From Nitrosomonas communis (lineage in GTDB: Bacteria; Pseudomonadota; Gammaproteobacteria; Burkholderiales; Nitrosomonadaceae), in NCBI RefSeq assembly GCF_900114745.1, contig NZ_FOUB01000010.1, positions 19,069-83,068 of the forward strand: a DNA stretch of 64,000 nt, written 5' to 3'. A model generated the notes under the pieces. That model saw nothing but the letters and a program-made list of their open reading frames with translations. It was not told the DNA's origin and did not search any database. The first letter of the stretch is position 1; every line of letters begins with the position of its first letter. Positions 57,463 to 64,000 of the stretch are shown piece after piece. The position numbers were made by a program, and so were the translations under genes.

Positions 57463-58621
57463 TCCTCAATGGGGAAAAAGAAAAGGCAATTCTAGCCCTC
57501 CAGATCTGGATGATGTGCTGCGTAATATCAGCAAAAGAATTAATGAGCTTTTTGGCCGGAAGGGCGGGGGGGGTGAGGGCCCTGAAGAAGAGGGCCCCAA
57601 AAGACAAGGTGGTGGTAACATCATGGTCATTACCTTCTTGCTATTAATTGTTTGGGCTGCCAGCGGTTTTTACATTGTAGATGAGGGTCAACGCGGCGTT
57701 GTACTTCGCTTTGGCAAGCATGTTGATACTACACCAGCTGGGTTGAATTGGCATATGCCTTACCCGATTGAGAAAGTGGAAACTGTCAACGTTAGCCAAG
57801 TACGCACGATAGAAATTGGCTATCGGAACAATGTCAGAAGCAAGGTGCTAAAAGAATCGCTGATGTTGACCGATGATGAAAACATTATTGATATTCAGTT
57901 TGCTGTTCAATACATTTTAAATAATCCTGAGCATTTCTTGTTTAATAATCGTGACCCTGATAGCGCCGTGTTGCAAATCGCCGAAACGGCTATTCGTGAA
58001 GTTATCGGAAAAAGCAAAATGGATTTTGTATTGTACGAAGGACGTGAGGCAGTAGCCGCCCGGGCAACACAAATAATGCAAACTATTCTGGATCGCTACC
58101 GGATAGGCATTACTATCAGTAGAGTAACGATGCAGAATGCACAACCACCTGAACAGGTGCAGGCAGCATTCGATGATGCGGTTAAGGCTGGTCAGGATAG
58201 AGAGCGGCAACGTAATGAAGGGCAGGCTTATGCCAACGATGTGATTCCTAGAGCAAGAGGTGGTGCGGCGCGCTTACTGGAAGAGGCGGGGGGATATCAG
58301 CAGCGTGTTATTTCTAGTGCAGAGGGTGATGTCAGCCGCTTTGAGAAAATTTTTGTTGAATATAGTAAAGCACCAGCCGTAACACGTGATCGTCTATATT
58401 TAGATATGATGCAGCAGGTCCTCTCCAACACTAGTAAAATTCTGATTGATCAAAAAAGTGGTAGCAACTTGTTGTATCTACCGCTCGATAAATTGATTCA
58501 GACGGATGGGGGCGCCTCGAAACCACCCGTGACAACGCCCACGCAAGTAGCTCCAGAAGTTCCTGATGTGAGCACGCGCACACGTGAATCATTTCGCAGT
58601 CGTGAACGGGAGATAAGATAA
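57449..58621 (+). CDS. hflK: FtsH-regulating membrane protein HflK
   Basis: HflK forms, with HflC, a large SPFH-type ring in the membrane that controls the FtsH protease. The protein has 390 residues. The Gly/Glu-rich cytoplasmic N-terminus (KGGGGEGPEEEGPKRQGGG) is encoded by GC-rich sequence with an 8-G run (57573-57580). One membrane segment (about 57-77) and an SPFH domain (FYIVDEGQRGVVLRFGKHV) follow. A Pro/Thr-rich tail ends it. hflC begins two bases later. Confidence 0.96.
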   Translation: MGLNDPQWGKRKGNSSPPDLDDVLRNISKRINELFGRKGGGGEGPEEEGPKRQGGGNIMVITFLLLIVWAASGFYIVDEGQRGVVLRFGKHVDTTPAGLNWHMPYPIEKVETVNVSQVRTIEIGYRNNVRSKVLKESLMLTDDENIIDIQFAVQYILNNPEHFLFNNRDPDSAVLQIAETAIREVIGKSKMDFVLYEGREAVAARATQIMQTILDRYRIGITISRVTMQNAQPPEQVQAAFDDAVKAGQDRERQRNEGQAYANDVIPRARGGAARLLEEAGGYQQRVISSAEGDVSRFEKIFVEYSKAPAVTRDRLYLDMMQQVLSNTSKILIDQKSGSNLLYLPLDKLIQTDGGASKPPVTTPTQVAPEVPDVSTRTRESFRSREREIR

Positions 58622-58622
58622 A

Positions 58623-59510
58623 ATGGGAAAATTATCATCGATATTATCGATCATAGTCGCTGTACTAGCTTTAATATCAAGTTCTGCAGTATTTATTGTT
58701 GATGAGCGCGAGCAAGCAATTTTATTTCAACTGGGAGAAGTCGTAGATGTAAAAACTTCACCAGGGTTGTATTTTAAGATCCCAGTGGCGCAGAATGTAC
58801 GTTACTTTGATTCGCGCATACTTACCCTGGATACAGAAGAACCGGAACGCTTTATTACTTCAGAAAAGAAGAACGTTCTGGTAGATTTTTTCGTGAAATG
58901 GCGCATCATTGACGTGAAGCAATACTATATCAGTGTGCGAGGGGATGAAAACCTGGCACGGACTCGATTGGCACAAACAGTAAATTCGAGTATGCGTGAT
59001 GAATTTGGTAACCGTACGGTGCATGAAGTGGTTTCAGGTGAGCGTGATAGAATCATGGAAATTATGCGTCAGAAAGCAAATGTGGATGCAAAAAAAATCG
59101 GTGTTGAAGTGGTGGATGTACGTTTGAAACGTGTTGATTTACCCCAAGAGGTTAGCGACTCAGTGTATCGCAGAATGGAAGCTGAGCGAAAGCGAGTAGC
59201 CAATGAATTACGTTCAACTGGTGCTGCAGAAGCTGAAAAGATCCGTGCAGATGCTGATCGGCAACGTGAAGTGATATTGGCTGAAGCTTACCGTGAAGCT
59301 CAGAAAATTATGGGGGAAGGTGATGGTCAGGCTGCTGCAATATATGCAGATACCTTTGGAAAGAGCCCTGAATTTTATACGTTCTATCGTAGCTTGGAAG
59401 CCTATAAAAAATCCTTTAAGGATAGAGGGGATATGTTAGTACTTGAACCCAGCTCAGAATTTTTTAAATATTTGAATAATCCAGCACATAATTCTGAAAA
59501 TAAAAAATAG
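58623..59510 (+). CDS. hflC: FtsH-regulating membrane protein HflC
   Basis: HflC is the partner of HflK in the periplasmic-facing ring around FtsH. The protein has 295 residues. An N-terminal membrane segment (about 5-26) is followed by the SPFH domain (FIVDEREQAILFQLGEVV) and a long coiled coil (VANELRSTGAAEAEKIRADADRQ). It ends GDMLVLEPSSEFFKYL. It starts right after hflK. Confidence 0.96.
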   Translation: MGKLSSILSIIVAVLALISSSAVFIVDEREQAILFQLGEVVDVKTSPGLYFKIPVAQNVRYFDSRILTLDTEEPERFITSEKKNVLVDFFVKWRIIDVKQYYISVRGDENLARTRLAQTVNSSMRDEFGNRTVHEVVSGERDRIMEIMRQKANVDAKKIGVEVVDVRLKRVDLPQEVSDSVYRRMEAERKRVANELRSTGAAEAEKIRADADRQREVILAEAYREAQKIMGEGDGQAAAIYADTFGKSPEFYTFYRSLEAYKKSFKDRGDMLVLEPSSEFFKYLNNPAHNSENKK

Positions 59511-59634
59511 AGGTTAGGCTAAGTTATGCTGAATACTATTTATTTTCTGGATTTTAAGAAAAATTGATCTGGAAAAGTGAATAACGTCATAGAAAACGCA
59601 AGATCATTAAGAACTTTGCTGGAGATACTGTTGT

Positions 59635-59820
59635 ATGTGGGATACCTTTCTGATGGCCATTGCATTAATGTTGGTATTGGAAGGTATTCTTCCTTTTACA
59701 TTCCCAAATGCTTGGCGTGAGAGTTTTAGAAAACTCATTGAATTGGAAGATAATCAGATTCGATTCATCGGTTTAACGTCAATGGTGGTAGGATTAATAG
59801 TGCTCTATTTAGTGAATTAA
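59635..59820 (+). CDS. DUF2065 family small membrane protein (YjeT-like)
   Basis: A 61-residue protein with two hydrophobic helices (about 5-20 and 42-60) and LEGILPFTFPNAWR between them, typical of DUF2065. The function is unknown. The family usually lies, as here, between hflC and hisZ or purA. Confidence 0.9.
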   Translation: MWDTFLMAIALMLVLEGILPFTFPNAWRESFRKLIELEDNQIRFIGLTSMVVGLIVLYLVN

Positions 59821-59883
59821 ATTCTTACAACACTTCTTTTTCTGGCAGTTAATAAATTAAGCGGCTCCTAAATCATTATTAGC

Positions 59884-61056
59884 ATGCGTAATTGGCTTCT
59901 TCCTGAATATGTCGAAGATGTTCTGCCATCCGAGGCATTGCGTATCGAAAAAATGCGTCGCTGCATTTTAGATTTTCTTCTTGTGCATGGCTATCAGTTT
60001 GTTATTCCACCATTATTAGAATATGTGGAATCATTATTGTCAGGTAGCGGAAGTGACATGGACTTGCGCATGTTTAAAGTGTTAGATCAATTAAGCGGAA
60101 GAATGATGGGATTGCGCGCAGATAGTACACCCCAAACTGCACGCATAGATGCACATTTACTAAATGATAAAGGAGTGACTCGTCTTTGCTATGCAAATAG
60201 CGTGTTACATACTATTCCTTGCGAAATTACACGTACTCGCGAACCCTTCCAGATTGGTGCAGAATTATATGGCCACTCTGGTCTGGAAAGTGATCTTGAG
60301 ATCCAATGTTTAATGTTGAAATGTCTTGCAGTATCTGGAATTGACAAAATTCATCTCGATCTGGGCCATGTAGCTATTTTCAGAAGCTTGATTAAGGATT
60401 CAGGGGTTCTCCCTGAGTTTGAAGTAGATTTATACAATGTATTACAAGCCAAAGATACAGCTGCTCTGAAGGAGCTTCTATGTGCTGGGCTTGATAAACG
60501 GCTGAATAAGCATATTCGAGATGCTCTGATGCTGCTTCCTGAATTATATGGTGGTAAAAAAATACTAGCACACGCTCGTAAAATGCTACCTAGTTATCCA
60601 GAAATTGAAAATGCGCTGGATCAGCTTGAAGTGATTGAGGAAGAGTTAAAAGAATTTGTCGATACAATAACTTTCGATTTATCTGATTTACGTGGTTATC
60701 ATTATCACACAGGTATGGTATTTGCTGCTTATACACCAGGAAGTGCTAACGCAATAGCGTTGGGAGGAAGATACGATGAAATAGGCAAAGTGTTTGGAAG
60801 AGCAAGGCCGGCTACCGGCTTCAGTATGGATTTGCGGGAATTATCGAGGCTAGTCAGATCAGATACATGCTCTAAAGGGATTTTGGCGCCTTACAACAAA
60901 GATGATAAAGCACTGGAAAAAATAATTGAGCAGTTGAGAAATGATGGTCATATCGTTATAACAGAATTACCTGGAAGTGAAAACAAAGAAAACACCCTCT
61001 ACTATGACAGGAAGATTATCTTGCACAATGATGTATGGCAGGTGGTGGGAATATAA
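59884..61056 (+). CDS. hisZ: ATP phosphoribosyltransferase regulatory subunit
   Basis: HisZ is a histidyl-tRNA-synthetase-like protein without charging activity. It activates and regulates the short HisG enzyme, the first step of histidine synthesis. The protein has 390 residues. LPEYVEDVLPSEALRIEKMR, MMGLRADSTPQTARI and YHTGMVFAAY are typical of HisZ. Its presence predicts a short-form hisG elsewhere in the genome. It precedes purA by 37 bases. Confidence 0.94.
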   Translation: MRNWLLPEYVEDVLPSEALRIEKMRRCILDFLLVHGYQFVIPPLLEYVESLLSGSGSDMDLRMFKVLDQLSGRMMGLRADSTPQTARIDAHLLNDKGVTRLCYANSVLHTIPCEITRTREPFQIGAELYGHSGLESDLEIQCLMLKCLAVSGIDKIHLDLGHVAIFRSLIKDSGVLPEFEVDLYNVLQAKDTAALKELLCAGLDKRLNKHIRDALMLLPELYGGKKILAHARKMLPSYPEIENALDQLEVIEEELKEFVDTITFDLSDLRGYHYHTGMVFAAYTPGSANAIALGGRYDEIGKVFGRARPATGFSMDLRELSRLVRSDTCSKGILAPYNKDDKALEKIIEQLRNDGHIVITELPGSENKENTLYYDRKIILHNDVWQVVGI

Positions 61057-61090
61057 ATTGTCCATATACATCAAGATGAAGGAATTCTGA

Positions 61091-62404
<1,314 letters not shown>

Positions 62405-62902
62405 TCTTTGTATTCATTCATTTTTACCATCTTTTTTTTCGTCTTCTTCATTTTTGAGCAAGTATATTGGAGAACTCATCCCACTTGTTTTGGAATAATT
62501 CCTTTCTCGTTTTTGTTTCTTTCAATTTTTTCTAATCTATTTAAAGTTCCTGTTCAGCTTCTGCAGCCTTTGGATAAAATACGGTGACCATTCGTTTATT
62601 TATTGTATCGATTCGTTTTTTAGCCATTCTTGCTTATTGTTCGGCCTTTTACGTTTGATCATAAGCGAAGCTGGTTTTTGCTGCACACTGAGGTAATTTC
62701 TGCAGAAACTAAGGGAGAAAAAGTGCAAAGTTCAGTAAATAAAATATGAAATATTTCATTCTTTATTTTTACTAGCCAAGACTAATTTAAAGAATAATTT
62801 CATTTGAATGGGTAAATTATTAAATACCTAAGTGTGCTGCGATAGTATTCATTGCATTTATGCTGCGCATTATTTTTAGAATTTAATTTTGGAGAATATT
62901 TT
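62405..62902. other. AT-rich intergenic region after purA
   Basis: About 500 bases with no intact gene. A possible decayed small ORF lies on the minus strand (see 62476-62627). The rest contains poly-T/A tracts and no repeat that I recognise. The promoter for the following gene should be in its right part. Confidence 0.4.
62476..62627 (-). pseudogene. Possible remnant of a small Lys/Glu-rich protein gene
   Basis: On the minus strand ATG (62627-62625) opens MAKKRIDTINKRMVTVFYPK followed by AAEAEQEL and a stop at 62541. The next frame continues in the same style (NRLEKIERNKNEKGIIPKQ) to 62476, as if a small frameshift had split one gene. The composition looks protein-like, but I do not recognise a family, and chance is possible. 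Confidence 0.25.
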
Positions 62903-63277
62903 ATGCAACTAAAACTAATTAATTTAATGCGAGTATTAATTTTGCTAGTATCAAGTATCTTTTTATGCTCATTAGCTACTTTGGTACAAGCATCATGCAA
63001 GGGATGTCTTTGTGTGGGTGATCCCTGTCGTTTATGCTCTTTACCCCCAATGACTACTGATAAGATTGCAGAAGATGAGCCAGAAACTTGCAAAAAAATC
63101 CGAGACCAAGTAGCTCCCATATCTTCACCACCTGGTACTAATGAATATTTTGCGAGCATTGATAAGTCAACAATGGCTTGTATAAAAAATGGGGGAGATG
63201 TAATTAAAAACTCGCGTCGCAGTGAAGCTTTTCCTGCAAGGGCTTATTGTAAGCCATATATACCACCAAAAAATTAA
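62903..63277 (+). CDS. Small secreted cysteine-rich protein, unknown function
   Basis: I do not recognise this protein. The ATG at 62903 has GGAGA upstream; the frame is open a little further 5', but without a good start. It has 124 residues. A signal peptide (NLMRVLILLVSSIFLCSLATLVQA) is followed at once by a Cys cluster, SCKGCLCVGDPCRLCSLPPM, with five Cys in 14 residues. Three further Cys lie later (ETCKKI, MACIKN, AYCKPY), so eight Cys are in the mature part, an even number that would suit disulfides in the periplasm. A metal-binding role for the cluster is equally possible. It stands alone in AT-rich sequence. Confidence 0.7.
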   Translation: MQLKLINLMRVLILLVSSIFLCSLATLVQASCKGCLCVGDPCRLCSLPPMTTDKIAEDEPETCKKIRDQVAPISSPPGTNEYFASIDKSTMACIKNGGDVIKNSRRSEAFPARAYCKPYIPPKN

Positions 63278-63520
63278 AGTAATTTGAAATGATCGTTACT
63301 GTAAGAAATATCTAAGGTTACTTTATACATTCATACTAATTCAAGACAACTTTAATGCTAGCCGTTCTCGCCTTAAATAGAAGGTTCCTTTTTCACTTTT
63401 GGCTTAAATATAAAAACATACGAAGTTGTACTAGTGTGTATTTTTATATTCTGTGCGCTAGTTCATCGTGCGAAACTTAGAACCATGACGACATGGATAC
63501 TCAACATTTCAAGAACATAT

Positions 63521-63626
63521 AATTCCATTTCTAAATCAAAAATGACGCGAAGGCGAGCCGCAGACAGTATAAAAATAATACGGCAAGGTGAAGCTGACAA
63601 AGTCAGTTTTGATTTAGAAATGGAAT
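63521..63626 (+). repeat. Dispersed ~103-bp inverted-terminal repeat element, copy 7
   Basis: It starts ATTCCATTTCTAAATCAAAA and ends TTTTGATTTAGAAATGGAAT. The arms are the best-matched of the common type. The central spacer has a few extra bases (cagtataaaaataatacgg). It has the same orientation as copies 2 and 6. Confidence 0.94.
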
Positions 63627-63750
63627 AAGGAGGGCTCAATAGTAAATTCAATCTTAAATGCGAATTAAGAGCTGAAATAGAAACCAGTTCATCAATAACA
63701 TTAAACTATTGAGGAAGACAGCGCCCAACCTCAATCAATCAAAGTAACGA

Positions 63751-64000
63751 ATGAACTGGCAAGAGGGATTAATAACGATTTATCTCTATGTTTGCAAGCA
63801 TTATTAGGAAAAGCTGTGGGTTTATAGTCAAAAAATGAGCAATGACGCGGATTGAAGCTTTAGCGACGAAGAAGTCATTGCTCTCCACCTATTCGCTGTA
63901 GTGGGCAAACATAGAGAGATCAAAGGTATTGATGCGTATGCGGATCGCTATTGACGTGATTGATTTCCACGACTTCCAAGTGATATAGCTTATGTTCATC
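63751..64000 (+). pseudogene. Decayed transposase, N-terminal part (runs off the right edge)
   Basis: The frame from ATG 63751 reads MNWQEGLITIYLYVCKHY, stop, EKLWVYSQKMSNDAD, stop, SFSDEEVIALHLFAVVGKHR, EIKGIDAYADRY, stop, RD, stop, FPRLPSDIAYVH. The pattern SDEEVI..HLF...KHR.IK.I..YADR..RDWFP.LPS is typical of the N-terminal part of a DDE-type insertion-sequence transposase (an IS4/IS982-like group; the exact family is uncertain). At least four stops make it inactive. Two of them (TGA) sit where Trp is expected in R-W-R-D-W-F. The insertion-sequence end was not located. Confidence 0.65.

Noticed and set aside
63434..63628. Open reading frame ending in SKSKMTRRRAADSIK-like sequence
   Set aside because: It is the dispersed repeat copy 7 read in one frame. 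The same peptide appears wherever a copy is open, so it is not a gene.

Overview
The window looks like the chromosome of an AT-leaning betaproteobacterium close to Nitrosomonas (Nitrosomonadales). Support comes from gene order that is typical of betaproteobacteria (pilMNOPQ divergent from the PBP1A gene; ilvB-ilvN-ilvC-psd-pssA-leuA; hfq-hflX-hflK-hflC-DUF2065-hisZ-purA; glnE/yhdP/nitrilase/tldD), an SAH riboswitch in front of ahcY, and a di-haem cytochrome c peroxidase that closely resembles the Nitrosomonas europaea enzyme as I remember it. No ammonia-oxidation gene lies in the window, so the genus is an inference.

Layout. 1-4571 (minus strand): the 5' part of sbcB (exonuclease I), then metF, ahcY and metK, i.e. 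the activated-methyl cycle, with a SAH riboswitch before ahcY. 4782-6411: gltX followed by tRNA-Ala(GGC) and tRNA-Glu(TTC). 6609-10211: birA, coaX, engB and hemB, with a structured RNA candidate between engB and hemB. 10230-17770: mrcA (PBP1A) divergent from the type IV pilus assembly operon pilMNOPQ. 18088-24033: trmL and comF on the minus strand, then the biotin operon bioB-F-H-C-D. 24195-30140: proline iminopeptidase, a patatin-like lipase, a TerC-family membrane protein, a universal stress protein and a PilB/GspE-type ATPase. 30154-32066: a REPtron (REP-associated tyrosine transposase, frameshifted and partly duplicated, with several REP/BIME copies) that runs right up to the 3' end of a type IV pilin gene (pilA). 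32223-41720: glnE, then yhdP, nitrilase-family amidase and tldD. 42063-49520: branched-chain amino acid and phospholipid genes (ilvB, ilvN, ilvC, psd, pssA, leuA) and a TlpA-like thioredoxin. 49529-55764: a lytic transglycosylase and proS (minus), rppH, cytochrome c peroxidase and ilvA. 56013-62404: hfq through purA. 62405-64000: AT-rich sequence with a small secreted Cys-rich protein, a repeat copy and a decayed transposase that runs off the edge.

Most of the window is ordinary housekeeping sequence. What stands out is the repeat load. Seven copies of a ~103-bp element with terminal inverted repeats (ATTCCATTT...AAATGGAAT) lie between genes. Two of them, in the same orientation, frame bioD exactly: one ends 8 bases before the bioD start and the other begins at the last base of its stop codon. 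A different 180-bp element with perfect 19-bp terminal repeats sits between ilvN and ilvC. Other unusual points are a 39-bp tandem duplication inside the start of ahcY, a 10-G tract inside ilvB, and terminator-like hairpins directly before the ribosome binding sites of pilA and the cytochrome c peroxidase gene.
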